The notes beneath the pieces are model-generated. The model searched no databases and was not told the origin of the DNA. It saw nothing but the letters and a program-made list of their open reading frames with translations. Both the position numbers and the translations under genes were made by a program. A stretch of DNA of 64,000 nt from Terricaulis silvestris (GTDB lineage: Bacteria; Pseudomonadota; Alphaproteobacteria; Caulobacterales; Aquidulcibacteraceae): the NCBI RefSeq assembly GCF_009792355.1, contig NZ_CP047045.1, positions 2,382,501 to 2,446,500 on the forward strand. Reading direction: 5' to 3'. Shown here one piece after another: positions 1-9,164 of this stretch (position 1 is the stretch's first letter; each line of letters starts with the position of its first letter).

Positions 1-266
1 GTCATCGGCGCCTGGAATGTCCGCGCGCGGAAGAATTTCAAGGTCGCCGCGCCCAACGCAAACGTTGCGAGCATCAGCACCAGCGCCACATCCACGCCTT
101 CGCTGCGCCCTAACGCCACCGACACCGCCGCGCACAGAAGCGCGCCCTTCACAACAACTGAAATCGCGATCAAGGCGCGGTCATAGAGCGTTGGTCCGGC
201 GAACAGCCGAACCAATGACAAGGCGAGCGTGGCTGCAACGCCGATCGCGGCAACGATGGCGATCAT
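1..266 (-). CDS. mrpF: Monovalent cation/H+ antiporter subunit F (partial)
   Basis: About 88 codons are visible before the gene runs off the left edge. The translation begins MIAIVAAIGVAATLALSL and continues with the RLFAGPTLYDR segment and two further hydrophobic stretches, as in MrpF/MnhF (a small three-helix subunit of about 90 residues). It is a component of the multisubunit Na+(K+)/H+ antiporter in the inner membrane. The ATG at 266 overlaps the stop of the upstream mrpE in an ATGA arrangement, so the two are translationally coupled. Family assignment is from sequence character and neighbour; the last few residues lie outside the window. Confidence 0.85.
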   Translation of the reverse strand, partial: MIAIVAAIGVAATLALSLVRLFAGPTLYDRALIAISVVVKGALLCAAVSVALGRSEGVDVALVLMLATFALGAATLKFFRARTFQAPM

Positions 267-742
267 GTCCTCGCTCCGTTGCCCAGTGCACCGATCACAC
301 GCGCTTCCAGCGCACCGATATCGGCGGCGTCCACGGCGTCCTCGTCATTGACGTGGATTAGCGCGCTATCGGTATCGGCTTCAACGACCACCACGCCAGG
401 CGCGGCGCTCATCAATTCAGCCAACGCCGCCTTCGCGAAGGGATCGGTTGCACGCGTGCGAACGCGCACGAGCGCCGGGTTCAGCGTAACGTCGGCCGCT
501 ATCGCGGCGCGCATCGTGGTGAGCGACCCGCGCACCACCGCGCCGGTTCTTGACAACGCAAGCCATGCGAGTTGCGGCGCGCCGAACGCGCCGCGCGCAA
601 TGCCGCCAAAGCGCGCGCTGATCAGAACGCAGACCAACGAGACAGCGGCAACGGCAATCACGACATCGGGTGCGAAGCCGCTGCCAGCGATCACAACGCC
701 GAGCAGAAAAAGGCCAATCAGCATCGCTGCGGCGTGAAGCAT
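263..742 (-). CDS. mrpE: Monovalent cation/H+ antiporter subunit E
   Basis: A 159-residue protein of normal MrpE/MnhE length, with an N-terminal hydrophobic region (residues 1-45), a short helix near the PQLAWLALSRTGAVVRGS segment and a soluble C-terminal half containing the NPALVRVRTRA and TDSALIHV stretches typical of the family. It is an inner-membrane subunit of the Mrp Na+/H+ antiporter, used for pH and sodium homeostasis. A GGGAGG ribosome binding site precedes the ATG at 742. It appears to be the first gene of the operon: upstream lies an unrelated DUF2336 gene rather than mrpA-D, so the order differs from the classical mrpABCDEFG. Confidence 0.9.
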   Translation of the reverse strand: MLHAAAMLIGLFLLGVVIAGSGFAPDVVIAVAAVSLVCVLISARFGGIARGAFGAPQLAWLALSRTGAVVRGSLTTMRAAIAADVTLNPALVRVRTRATDPFAKAALAELMSAAPGVVVVEADTDSALIHVNDEDAVDAADIGALEARVIGALGNGART

Positions 743-827
743 TGGTGCGCCTCCCCGCGCCGCCGGCGCGCGGCTGAAGACTTAGCCCTGTGGGGAAGGA
801 TTCGCCAGTTGGAAGCGGTGCGGCGCG

Positions 828-2036
828 CTAGCCGTTGCGGTGAAACAACAACGCCGCGTTGCGCCGCGCCAGCGACAGTTCGAGACCTGCATCTTCGAAC
901 GAAACGCGCTCGATATTCACAGCATCGGCTGTGAAAGACCAATTCCAGTAACGGAGTACGGTTTGCGCCTTCGCGGTCGCCAATGTGTCAAACACGTAAA
1001 CTGTGCGGCCAAGCGGATTGTCTGTGACATCGGGGTCGCCGTATGGGCGCCGCAGCGCCCGCCACAAGGCCAGCAAGGCCGGACGCTTCAGTCCAACAGC
1101 TTTGCACAGCACGCCAATGGCTTCGCCGCCTGGATCGGCGAAAACTTGCGCTGCCGTTGTCGGCTTCACGCCCGACAAGTGCGCGATCTCGCTCAACAAT
1201 CCGCGATCGAGCCCTTGCTCTGTTGCGGCTAGGGCGCCTTCGAGCGAACCGTAAGGACTTTTCGCCGCCGCCGCGCGGTTGCGCTGACGGCGTTCGATCA
1301 CTTGTAGCGTTTTGCGCGTGTCGGGATCGGACCAGCCTTCCGCGGCGGCCAGCGCGAAGACATCGCCGAGCTCTTGCAACAGAACGTTCCGATCGATGGC
1401 AAAACGACGCAGAATGTGAAGCCGCGCCTGAAAATTTGCCCACCAGAACAAAACCAACGCCTGCGTTTGACGCAGTTCCGGCCGCGCAACAATGTGCGCC
1501 GCGAGCCCCGGCGCCTGCCGCGATCGCGCAACAGCGATATCAACACCCTGGGTCGACAGCCGCGAGTACGCGTTGCGCAGTGTCGCTTCGATCACATCGA
1601 CGTCGCCGCTCTGCAGCAGTGCGTCCGTCACCGGCTCAGACAATCCGCGCCGCCGCGCAATGGCCAACCAGTGCGACGTCATCCCGGCCCTAATCGTGGC
1701 GATCAGGTCGGAATCATCAAAGCCAGCGCCGCTCTCCAACAGCATCTCGGCCACGCTGATATCGTCGCGCGCCAAGTACCGCAGCAAAGTCTTAGGTGCG
1801 TCGTTCACACGTGCGAGCCCTTGCGCGCAGCGACGGCGCAACTCCGTGTTGCTGGTCCGCAACAAGCCAACCAGCACGTCGGCCGCCAGCTGGCGCTCAT
1901 GCGCCGGGATACGGCTTTCCGGCCACGAAACGATATCGCACAGCCGCTGCACCAGAGCGGTGCGCGCCTTGGGCTCGTGCGCCTCGCTCAATTCGAGCGG
2001 CGGCGGGTCGGACGGGAGATGATTCGCGCGCGCCAT
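828..2036 (-). CDS. DUF2336 domain-containing protein
   Basis: A 402-residue soluble, helix-rich protein. The N-terminal part (LVQRLCDIVSWPESRIPAHERQ, then VLVGLLRTSNTELRRR and later HIVARPEL-like text) is typical of the alphaproteobacterial DUF2336 family, whose members are built from HEAT-like helical pairs. No catalytic motif or membrane segment is visible. DUF2336 proteins are common in Caulobacterales and related orders, but I know of no established general function. It lies 85 bp upstream of mrpE on the same strand and diverges from the MFS gene at 2089. The reading frame is intact and of normal family length. Confidence 0.8.
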   Translation of the reverse strand: MARANHLPSDPPPLELSEAHEPKARTALVQRLCDIVSWPESRIPAHERQLAADVLVGLLRTSNTELRRRCAQGLARVNDAPKTLLRYLARDDISVAEMLLESGAGFDDSDLIATIRAGMTSHWLAIARRRGLSEPVTDALLQSGDVDVIEATLRNAYSRLSTQGVDIAVARSRQAPGLAAHIVARPELRQTQALVLFWWANFQARLHILRRFAIDRNVLLQELGDVFALAAAEGWSDPDTRKTLQVIERRQRNRAAAAKSPYGSLEGALAATEQGLDRGLLSEIAHLSGVKPTTAAQVFADPGGEAIGVLCKAVGLKRPALLALWRALRRPYGDPDVTDNPLGRTVYVFDTLATAKAQTVLRYWNWSFTADAVNIERVSFEDAGLELSLARRNAALLFHRNG

Positions 2037-2088
2037 ATAACGGTCGAGTGAGCACGTGCGGCGTTAAGCTCTCGTCAATGCAACCCGA

Positions 2089-3408
2089 ATGAACGCTGGA
2101 CGCGAGCAACACCCCGCCTTTATGCCAAGCGCGATGGAACCCAAGGACGAGCCGTCCGGACGCTGGGAGCCGCCCGAACTCGCGTTCTACTACGCGATGG
2201 TCGGGTGCTATTTTTTCGCGTTCGGCATGCAGTTCGTGCTGTTTCCGTCCCTGGTGGCGTTCTTCCTAGGCGCTACGCCCGCTGGTGTTGGCCTGGCTCA
2301 ATCAGCGCTTTCGGCGCCGATGTTCTGCTTCTTGCTGTTTGGGGGCCTGTTGGCTGAACGCGCCAAGGCAGGGCCGACACTGGCTAAGCTTCATGTCGCG
2401 TTCGCCATCGCCTCGATCGGCCTCTGCGCGATCGTCATGGCGGGTGCGCTCAGCTACACCATTCTCATCGGCTATGCCGTGCTGGTGGGCGGCTGTGCCG
2501 CGTTCATGATGCCGGTGCGGGATGCTGCGTTGAACGGCGTGGTGATGCGCGAGTCCGCCCGCGGACGCCACACACCGATCGCAACCGCCGCAGCGACAAC
2601 CACAGCGGTGCAGATCGGCGCGCAGATCGCCGGCATTCTGGTCGCGCGCGACGCAGGGGCTGAACCAGGGCCGTACCTCGTCTTGCAGGCCATCGCGCTG
2701 TCGATCGGCGCCGGCATTTCGCTTCTGCTGCAGGCGCCAAAGCCGACCGGACACGAGCGCAGCGTCGCCGGCGCGCTCCGCGACATGCGTGACGGGCTCA
2801 CTTATGCGTTCCGCAATCCGATCATGTCGCCGATGCTGATCTCCGCCGCTTATGTCGGTGTGTTTGTGATCGGCTCATTCCAAGTCCTGTTCCCGCTGAT
2901 CGTGCGCGACGCCTACGGCGGCGACGCCGACACGCAGGCCGCGCGCCTGGGTTCGCTGTTCGCGGCTTTCTGGGGCGCGTCCTTCATTTCCGCCGTGATC
3001 TTGAGCCGGACCAAGCCACTGAAGCGGCCAGGCCGCGCCATGATCCTATCGCACCTGGCAGGCGCCGCAGCGTTGTTCACGTTCGCGACCGACAAGCCGT
3101 TTCTGATGTTTATGGCGATCGTCGCATTGTGGGGCTTGAACGCCGGTGTTGCGATTTCGATGAGCCGCACCATCGTGCAAGGCGCTGCAGGCCAACGCTA
3201 TTTGGGCCGCGTGCTCGCCGTCTATTCAATGGGCTTCATGGGCGGGGCGCCGATCGGCTCCGCCATCGTGGGTTTCGCAGCAAGCGAATTGGGGCCGCGA
3301 ACGGCGGCGCTCATCCCAGCGGTGGGACTCGCGCTCGCCGCCGTAGCCCTCGCGTTTCTAACGCCGCTTTGGCGTTACGGCGGCGAGCCCACCGATCAAC
3401 CTAATTAG
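2089..3408 (+). CDS. MFS transporter
   Basis: A 439-residue integral membrane protein with about 12 hydrophobic segments in two halves joined by a cytoplasmic loop near residues 215-240, the layout of the major facilitator superfamily. The first helix pair is followed by a short loop with the AERAKAGP segment, in the place of the usual MFS loop 2-3 motif. Substrate cannot be told from sequence. It resembles the MFS_3/enterobactin-exporter-like group, which is only a weak hint. The first ATG at 2089 leaves a 30-residue hydrophilic leader, and the ATGs at 2122 and 2134 are equally plausible starts. The stop overlaps the convergent gene at 3405 by four bases. Confidence 0.85.
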   Translation: MNAGREQHPAFMPSAMEPKDEPSGRWEPPELAFYYAMVGCYFFAFGMQFVLFPSLVAFFLGATPAGVGLAQSALSAPMFCFLLFGGLLAERAKAGPTLAKLHVAFAIASIGLCAIVMAGALSYTILIGYAVLVGGCAAFMMPVRDAALNGVVMRESARGRHTPIATAAATTTAVQIGAQIAGILVARDAGAEPGPYLVLQAIALSIGAGISLLLQAPKPTGHERSVAGALRDMRDGLTYAFRNPIMSPMLISAAYVGVFVIGSFQVLFPLIVRDAYGGDADTQAARLGSLFAAFWGASFISAVILSRTKPLKRPGRAMILSHLAGAAALFTFATDKPFLMFMAIVALWGLNAGVAISMSRTIVQGAAGQRYLGRVLAVYSMGFMGGAPIGSAIVGFAASELGPRTAALIPAVGLALAAVALAFLTPLWRYGGEPTDQPN

Positions 3409-3791
3409 CGGCGGCGGTTAGCCGGCCGCGCATTGTACTCGGCCACGTCCGCTTCCCAAGTCGTTGTCGCCGTGTTGAGCGCTTCAACAGCTGCGTTGTG
3501 CTCTAGTACGCGAGCGTCCGTTTGCGTGCGGAGCGCCTGGGCTTCGGCGTGCCGGCATACAATAACTTGGCGGTAGGCTTCAGCCCACGCCGTGTACGTG
3601 GTGTTGGCGGTGTCCATATCCGAGCGGCTTGCGGTTGCGCCGTCCGGCAATGTCGGCGCCGGCAGCAGCGCGCCGCAGGTGGACGGGGGGATAGGGGTCG
3701 GCGAGGTGGCGGTGGTTTCACCGGCCGTTTGCGCGAGCACGGGGGTGGCGATCAGCATCGCCGCGACCGCGACGCCCATAAACAGCTTCAT
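3405..3791 (-). CDS. Small secreted hypothetical protein
   Basis: A 128-residue protein with a clear Sec signal peptide (MKLFMGVAVAAMLIATPVLAQ, cleavage after the AQ region near residue 21). The mature part is Ala/Thr-rich with a helical middle (TAWAEAYRQVIVCRHAEAQALRTQ) and two cysteines, suggesting a small periplasmic protein. I do not recognise the family. The upstream region carries a TCTCCTGGAG-type ribosome binding site on the minus strand. It converges with the MFS gene, overlapping by four bases, so no separate terminator fits between them. Confidence 0.7.
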   Translation of the reverse strand: MKLFMGVAVAAMLIATPVLAQTAGETTATSPTPIPPSTCGALLPAPTLPDGATASRSDMDTANTTYTAWAEAYRQVIVCRHAEAQALRTQTDARVLEHNAAVEALNTATTTWEADVAEYNARPANRRR

Positions 3792-3893
3792 CCATATTCT
3801 CCTGGAGTGCGTAGAAGACGCGAAACTTAGCCCTCACTGCCCGCATGTGCGAGCAAAACAGGGCTAAAATGCGGAAAACCGCCCGCGTCGCGT

Positions 3894-4481
3894 TTATTCA
3901 GCCCGGAAGGGAACGCGCATACGATAGCGCCCTTCAACCGGCGTTCCGTTGCTCCGCGCGGGCTCCATCCGATGCTCGGCTGCGATCCGTAGAGCAGCAT
4001 CGCCAAAGCCCCACTCCAGTGGTGTCTCCGAGATCACCCGGCAGCGAAGGTCGCCCGTTGTCGCGACCATGCAGTCGAGCACCACCATGCCCTCAACGCC
4101 GCGCGTGATCGCCGCACGAGGATAGTAACGCTGCAAATTGCGGGGCCGGCGGAGCCACTGCGGGTCCGTGATCTCCTGCGCTACGGCTAGCGTCGGCGGA
4201 CCGTCCGCTACGATATCTGTTGTCGGATCGGCGGGCTGAGACGGCAAGATCGTGGTCATTGGATCCGCGGCCGTCGTGGGCATGCGCACGGGCTGATTGA
4301 CTGGTTCAGGCGGTGGCGGCGTCGGCGGTGGTTCTCGCACCGTTTCGAAAGTCGGCGCTTCCGGGAACGGGTCGGCAATCTCCAGCACGTACGTGAACGT
4401 CAGCGCGACGATCACCAGGCTGCCCAAAATTCCCGCTGACGCGAGCAACGACGTTGCCCGCACTGTGGCTGTTTCGCTCAT
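3894..4481 (-). CDS. tonB: TonB-like energy-transducing protein (second copy)
   Basis: A 195-residue protein when started at the ATG at 4481, which has a GGAGG site seven bases upstream; an in-frame ATG at 4562 would add a basic leader with no support. Residues 12-35 form a single membrane anchor, followed by a proline-rich linker (PPPTPPPPEPV) and a C-terminal TonB-type domain with YYPRAA, GVEGMVVLDC and GFGDAALRIA. The C-terminal domain contacts outer-membrane TonB-dependent receptors and passes on energy from ExbB/ExbD. It follows the first tonB at the end of the same strand run but is separated by a hairpin terminator at 4582-4621, so it may be expressed separately. Confidence 0.85.
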   Translation of the reverse strand: MSETATVRATSLLASAGILGSLVIVALTFTYVLEIADPFPEAPTFETVREPPPTPPPPEPVNQPVRMPTTAADPMTTILPSQPADPTTDIVADGPPTLAVAQEITDPQWLRRPRNLQRYYPRAAITRGVEGMVVLDCMVATTGDLRCRVISETPLEWGFGDAALRIAAEHRMEPARSNGTPVEGRYRMRVPFRAE

Positions 4482-4581
4482 GATTTTTCCTCCGAGTTCG
4501 CCTCTTTGCGGGCGTTTGTCCCAGCGGAAGCCTGAGCTGCGTTTGCGGTGCGCGCTATTCACACGCGCGAGAGCGCGATCA

Positions 4582-4621
4582 CTAAAACGAGAAGCCGCGA
4601 GGCTGTTAACCCTCGCGGCTT
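4582..4621 (-). terminator. Rho-independent terminator after tonB
   Basis: On the minus strand an 11-bp perfect stem (AAGCCGCGAGG paired with CCTCGCGGCTT, 4592-4602 with 4611-4621) closes an 8-base loop and is followed by CTCGTTTTAG. It lies just downstream of the tonB stop at 4646 and before the second tonB-like gene. Confidence 0.75.
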
Positions 4622-4645
4622 CGTTGTTGAACGCTGCCGTTCGGC

Positions 4646-5236
4646 TTAGCTGCCGAGGCGCCAGACAATCGTTCTTCGGATGCGGCCACCGGTGGTCGGG
4701 CGTCCGTCCGAGGTTTGCGCGGCGACGCGGAAGTGACGCGCCACACGAAGCGCTGCTTCACCAAAGCCCCAGTTCGGCGGGTCTTCCGAGGTCACCGAGC
4801 ATGAGATGCGGCCGCCAGCATCGACCAAGCAGTCGAGCGTGACGCGTCCTTCCTGGCTGCGATCCATCGCGCGCGGCGGATAGTAACGCGCGTAGTCGCG
4901 CGCATCCGGTTGCTCCAGCCAGGTGACGCCGGTGAGAACCGAAGCCACAGGCGGAGACGGCGGCGGATCGACGGCCACCGGAATGGGCGTCGGCGTCGGC
5001 GGGGCGGATAGATCCGGCGGCGGCACGCGCTGTTCAGGCGGCGGCGGCGGCGGCGGACGATCCGGCGGCGGCGGTGGTGGCGGTGGCTTTTCCTTCTCTT
5101 CGATTTCGACTTTCACGGCGTCGGAGTCTTCGAAGAGATCGCTCATGGCGCTGAACTTGTTGGTCAGCGCCATATAGATCAGCACAACGCAGATAAGGCC
5201 TGCGAGGCCGAGTGAGATGAGACGAAGGCGGACCAT
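4646..5236 (-). CDS. tonB: TonB energy-transducing protein
   Basis: A 196-residue protein: an N-terminal membrane anchor (residues 5-24), an acidic stretch, a long proline-rich spacer with runs of eight and seven prolines, and a C-terminal TonB domain (ARYYPPRAMDRSQEGRVTLD, then WGFGEAALRVARHF). It acts in the periplasm as the mechanical link between the ExbB/ExbD motor and TonB-dependent outer-membrane receptors for siderophores, vitamins or glycans. It is the fourth gene of the exbB-exbD-exbD-tonB operon, six bases after the preceding exbD. The domain order matches the usual family; the spacer length is within the normal range. Confidence 0.93.
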   Translation of the reverse strand: MVRLRLISLGLAGLICVVLIYMALTNKFSAMSDLFEDSDAVKVEIEEKEKPPPPPPPPDRPPPPPPPEQRVPPPDLSAPPTPTPIPVAVDPPPSPPVASVLTGVTWLEQPDARDYARYYPPRAMDRSQEGRVTLDCLVDAGGRISCSVTSEDPPNWGFGEAALRVARHFRVAAQTSDGRPTTGGRIRRTIVWRLGS

Positions 5237-5242
5237 CTGATC

Positions 5243-5701
5243 TTATCCTTCGCTCTGCGCCAGTTCAGAGAAGATGCCGACTTTGGCGAAGCCTTCTTCC
5301 TGAAGCTGACTCATGACGTTGACCACGTTGCCATACGCCGTGCTTTGGTCCGCACGGACGAAGATGCGCGCTTCCGCATAGACGTCGTTGAAGTCCAAAG
5401 CCGGATTGTTGTTGCGCGCGTGATCAAGCGTGACCTGACCAAGCTGCGAAAGCTGTACAACTTCTGAGTCGACGGCGATCACCATGCCAGCGCCCGTTTC
5501 GCTGATGATTATGAATGTCGGGTTCAAGCCTTCAAGTCGGATAGGAACCGGGTTCGGCGGTGGCAGGTCGACGCGAATGTCGACCGTAGGGATCGGCGCG
5601 GTGACCATGAAAATGATCAGCAAAACCAGCAAGATGTCGATAAAAGGGATGACGTTCGGTTCCGAGAAACCGTCTTTGGAGGCGCCTACTTTACCGGCCA
5701 C
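5243..5701 (-). CDS. exbD: ExbD/TolR family proton-channel subunit (second copy)
   Basis: A 152-residue protein with the ExbD hallmark near the N-terminus: NVIPFIDILLVLLIIFMVTAP, a single transmembrane helix with the conserved proton-carrying Asp (FID). A periplasmic domain with the VRADQSTAYGNVVNVM segment follows. It forms the ion-conducting core with ExbB and powers TonB. It lies 3 bp downstream of the first exbD, from which it has diverged considerably, so this is an old duplication rather than a recent copy. Two-exbD operons are known in Caulobacterales and Xanthomonas-type TonB clusters. Confidence 0.92.
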   Translation of the reverse strand: MAGKVGASKDGFSEPNVIPFIDILLVLLIIFMVTAPIPTVDIRVDLPPPNPVPIRLEGLNPTFIIISETGAGMVIAVDSEVVQLSQLGQVTLDHARNNNPALDFNDVYAEARIFVRADQSTAYGNVVNVMSQLQEEGFAKVGIFSELAQSEG

Positions 5702-5704
5702 GGG

Positions 5705-6172
5705 CTACCTCCGGTCTTCGGCGACGAAGCCGATCTTGGTGAAGCCCTTTTCCTGCAACCGGTTCATTGCCCGCACGACGTTGCGATATTCGAGGCCAGC
5801 GTCAGCGCGGATATAGATGCGCTGATCCTTGATCTCAAACTCGTCGTTGGCGATCTGCGGAGAGTTGACCTTCACAGACTCGTATGTGGCTTCGCCGAGC
5901 CGGTCCATCGCGACGAGGTCGTTCATGACGTAGACCTCGACGCCGCTGGCGCCGGCGCTGAGCGAAATCCAGGTTGGCCGCGGCGGCCGCTTCGAGGGGT
6001 CGATCTTCGAAGCGGGCATGTCCACTTCGATATCGACGCTCGAGATAGGCGCGGCGATCATGAAGATGATCACCAATACGAGCATGACGTCGATGAACGG
6101 AATTACGTTCGGATCGGCGTTCACGTCGAGGCGGCCTTTTTTGCCGCCTCCAGATGAAATTTTACCCGCCAT
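5705..6172 (-). CDS. exbD: ExbD/TolR family proton-channel subunit (first copy)
   Basis: A 155-residue protein starting with a basic Gly-rich leader, then NVIPFIDVMLVLVIIFMIAAP, the family transmembrane helix with the conserved Asp. The periplasmic part ends with RIYIRADAGLEYRNVVRAMN and a GFTKIGFVAE strand, the standard ExbD domain. It is the second gene of the operon, 30 bp after exbB, and works with ExbB to couple the proton gradient to TonB movement. Confidence 0.92.
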   Translation of the reverse strand: MAGKISSGGGKKGRLDVNADPNVIPFIDVMLVLVIIFMIAAPISSVDIEVDMPASKIDPSKRPPRPTWISLSAGASGVEVYVMNDLVAMDRLGEATYESVKVNSPQIANDEFEIKDQRIYIRADAGLEYRNVVRAMNRLQEKGFTKIGFVAEDRR

Positions 6173-6202
6173 AGGCGTTATCCTCCAAGGCTATGGCTGG
6201 GC

Positions 6203-7060
6203 TCAACCGGCGCGGCGGTCCATGTCTCGCGACACGAGCGAGATGAACTCGCCGGCGAAGTCATCGAGCTTTTGGCCTTGCTTGGAGATTTGCTTGGCGG
6301 CGAAATTGTAGATCAGCACCGCCGGGATAGCCGCGGCGAGACCGGCGGCGGTCGCGAGCAGAGCGCCGGCGATGCCAGGCGCGACGACCGCGAGCGAGGT
6401 GGTTTGCGATTTCGCGATGCCGACGAAGGCGATCATGATGCCCCAGACCGTGCCGAACAGACCGATAAACGGTGCGTTCGCGCCGATCGACGCCAGGAAC
6501 GTCATGCTGGAGCCAAGGTCTTCGAGGTGCTCGTTCTGGCGGGTCGACATCGCGGACGCGACACGTTGCATGGTGTGGTCGCGCGCGTCGCGCATGGTGT
6601 AGAGGCCGAGATCTTGCGTCCGGCGGACTTCCGCCATGCCCGCATCGAACATCGACTTGATGCCGGAGTTCGGCAACTTGCGGACGATCGCTTCGGCTTC
6701 TTCAACCGAGTTCGCCTTGCGGAACGCGGCGAGGAAATCCTTCGTCTGCTTCGAGGCCTTACGCATCACGTAGATTTTTTCGAACAACAGCGCGACGGCG
6801 TAGATGGCGCAGAGCGCCAGGATGATCATGACGCCGAGCTCGAGCGGCTCGAGCTGGCGGACCAGCTCCATGAGGCTGACTTCTTGGTGGCCGGCGGCTT
6901 CAGCCGCCGCGTCGGCGCTCCGTTGCTTCGCTGCTGCGATATCTGACGCGCTCGGCGCTGGGCCAGACGGCGGCGCCGGAGTAGCGGGCGTGACGCCCGG
7001 AGCGGCTGCTGGTGCTGCACCTTGCTGCGCGAACGTCAGCAGCGAATAAATCAAGCTCAT
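6203..7060 (-). CDS. exbB: ExbB/TolQ family motor subunit
   Basis: A 285-residue protein with an Ala/Pro/Gln-rich N-terminal leader (QQGAAPAAAPGVTPATPAPP) ending in a helix, then three transmembrane helices: near residues 75-95, and a pair around GSSMTFLASIGANAPFIGLFGTVWGIM and VAPGIAGALLATAAGLAAAIPAVLIYN. The APFIGLFGTVWGI and LLATAAGLAAAIPAV motifs are the family signatures. It forms the pentameric ExbB ring of the TonB motor in the inner membrane. The extended N-terminus of about 60 residues, possibly a signal peptide followed by a periplasmic tail, is seen in the larger ExbB subgroup. It is the first gene of the operon, with a candidate promoter at 7279-7304. Confidence 0.93.
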   Translation of the reverse strand: MSLIYSLLTFAQQGAAPAAAPGVTPATPAPPSGPAPSASDIAAAKQRSADAAAEAAGHQEVSLMELVRQLEPLELGVMIILALCAIYAVALLFEKIYVMRKASKQTKDFLAAFRKANSVEEAEAIVRKLPNSGIKSMFDAGMAEVRRTQDLGLYTMRDARDHTMQRVASAMSTRQNEHLEDLGSSMTFLASIGANAPFIGLFGTVWGIMIAFVGIAKSQTTSLAVVAPGIAGALLATAAGLAAAIPAVLIYNFAAKQISKQGQKLDDFAGEFISLVSRDMDRRAG

Positions 7061-7278
7061 TGTCTGCCCTTTTGCCTCTGCCTGTTGTGCTCTGACGATC
7101 GAGAACGAGCATAAGAACCGCGCGTTCGGCGTCGCCGCCTAGTTCATCTCTAGCGTGATGGCGATAAGAGGGCGTCTGGTCCGCCCATCGGACCCGGGAT
7201 CGCCTCCACCCACCAAATCCAGGCCGCCGCAATGATCGCGGTCTTCTCTCCCAGACGGTACTTCTAAACCGCGCCTAA

Positions 7279-7304
7279 ACTTTAGGAAATAGTGCGCTTG
7301 TCAA
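7279..7304 (-). promoter_or_regulatory. Candidate promoter for the exbB-tonB operon
   Basis: On the minus strand TTGACA (7304-7299) is followed after 12 bases by CCTAAAGT (7286-7279). This fits the Caulobacter housekeeping pattern of a TTGAC element and a short spacer to a GCTANAWC-like element only in part. It lies about 220 bp upstream of exbB in the 434-bp gap 7061-7494, in which I see no gene. Confidence 0.35.
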
Positions 7305-7494
7305 CGTCTCCCACGCAGTGGGCGACCTTTCCGGCCGCCCATCCCCCAACCTGCGCTGGATGCCCCGAACGTGAGCCAGCGCGCAATCAAAACTTTCGTG
7401 ATCGTCATGCGTTCCCACGATGCGGCGAAAACATGTCCCAAAAGGGTAGTGTAGCCTCTACTTTCCGTGCCGGCGCCGCCTAGGAGACGCGAGA

Positions 7495-7731
7495 ATGGCC
7501 ATGTCCGCACAAGACCTTGAGGGCCTGCTCCGCGACGCTTTCGCCGATGCGGACATCAAAATCGACGATCTCGCCGGCGACGGCGATCATTATCGGGCCG
7601 TGATCCGCTCTGACACCTTCGTGGGCAAGAGCCGGGTCGCCCAGCATCAAATGGTCTATGCCGCCCTCAAGGGCCGGATGGGCGGGGAGCTTCATGCTCT
7701 TGCCCTGGAGACTGGCCCCAAGTCGGCTTGA
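7495..7731 (+). CDS. BolA family protein
   Basis: A 78-residue protein of the BolA/IbaG type. It shows the family core: an N-terminal helix ([19 protein letters not shown]), a strand with [42 protein letters not shown], in which the His of the helix-turn-helix-like face and the final HAL segment are conserved. BolA proteins bind monothiol CGFS glutaredoxins and take part in Fe-S cluster trafficking. The monothiol glutaredoxin gene follows directly, its usual partner in alphaproteobacteria. The start follows a GGAGACG site. Confidence 0.9.
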   Translation: MAMSAQDLEGLLRDAFADADIKIDDLAGDGDHYRAVIRSDTFVGKSRVAQHQMVYAALKGRMGGELHALALETGPKSA

Positions 7732-7772
7732 TGGAGGCGAGCGGCGCGCTTAAGTGCGGCTCAGGAGCAGAT

Positions 7773-8098
<326 letters not shown>

Positions 8099-8102
<4 letters not shown>

Positions 8103-9085
8103 GCCCTACGCCGTTCGTCCGGCCGCTCCGTCACTTGCAGATTGAGCTTCACGATCACTCCGTCGCGCAAAACATCGAGCGCGACCTTGCGCCCGATCTT
8201 GTCGCGCGTAAGCACCTTGTGCACAGCATCGACCGACGGCGTTGATAAGCCATCGAGCTTCAGCACGACGTCGCCAACACGAAGCCCCGCCGCCTCGGCC
8301 GGCCCGCCGCTATTGACGGCCGCAACCAGTACACCGCTCCCGACGTCGAGGCCCACGCGTCGCGCCAGAGCGCGTGACAATTCCTGCGTTTGACCGGCGA
8401 TTCCAAACCAACCACGCGACACGCGCCCGTCGCGCATCAGTTCGGGGATGACCAGTTTCGCCGTGTTGCTCGGCACCGCGAAGCAGAGCCCCTGTGCACC
8501 GCCGATGATGGCGGTGTTGATGCCAACCACCGCGCCATCGCCGTCCACCAGCGCCCCGCCTGAATTGCCCGGATTGAGCGCTGCGTCAGTCTGGATGACG
8601 TCCTCGATCAGCCGGCCGCTTTCGCCGCGCAGCGTCCGCCGCAACGCCGATATGACGCCCGCCGTCACTGTCGCCTGCAGGCCAAGCGGATTGCCGATGG
8701 CGATCGCGAGTTCGCCAACCTTCAACGCATCAGAATCGCCAAGCTCCGCCGAAGCGTGCATGCGACCATTCAACCGCAAGAGCGCCAGGTCCGTATCCGG
8801 ATCGGTCCCGACGATCTCGGCGGTCGTCACGCTGCCGTCATTCAGCACGCCTTCAATCCGACCGGCGCCGCGCACGACGTGATTGTTGGTCAGCGCATAG
8901 CCATCCGGCGAAATGATCACGCCCGAGCCCGCGCCATCATAGAGATCCCGCGCCCTGCTCGTGCGCCGAATGCCGATAACGGCTGGGCCGATCTCCTCGA
9001 CCACACGGATCACTGTTTCCGAAAACCCGTCTCGTGGACCGCGCCGTGGCGGCGCCGAGACGAACGTGCTTTTGCGACCGAACAT
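8099..9085 (-). CDS. HtrA/DegP-like trypsin-type serine protease with PDZ domain
   Basis: A 328-residue protein with a protease domain (about residues 25-225) and one C-terminal PDZ domain (about 230-320). The catalytic triad is visible: His in [12 protein letters not shown], Asp in [13 protein letters not shown] and Ser in [14 protein letters not shown]. The PDZ part contains [24 protein letters not shown]. No convincing signal peptide is present at this start; the leader is basic ([16 protein letters not shown]), so cytoplasmic location or a different export route is possible. HtrA proteases deal with misfolded proteins. It converges with grxD. Confidence 0.88.
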
Positions 9086-9164
9086 GAGGGCAAACGTAGG
9101 AACCGCCCGCCCGCGTCGCTAGGGCGCTTTCGCAGCCCCTTGGCATGCCCTACATCCCGACGAG

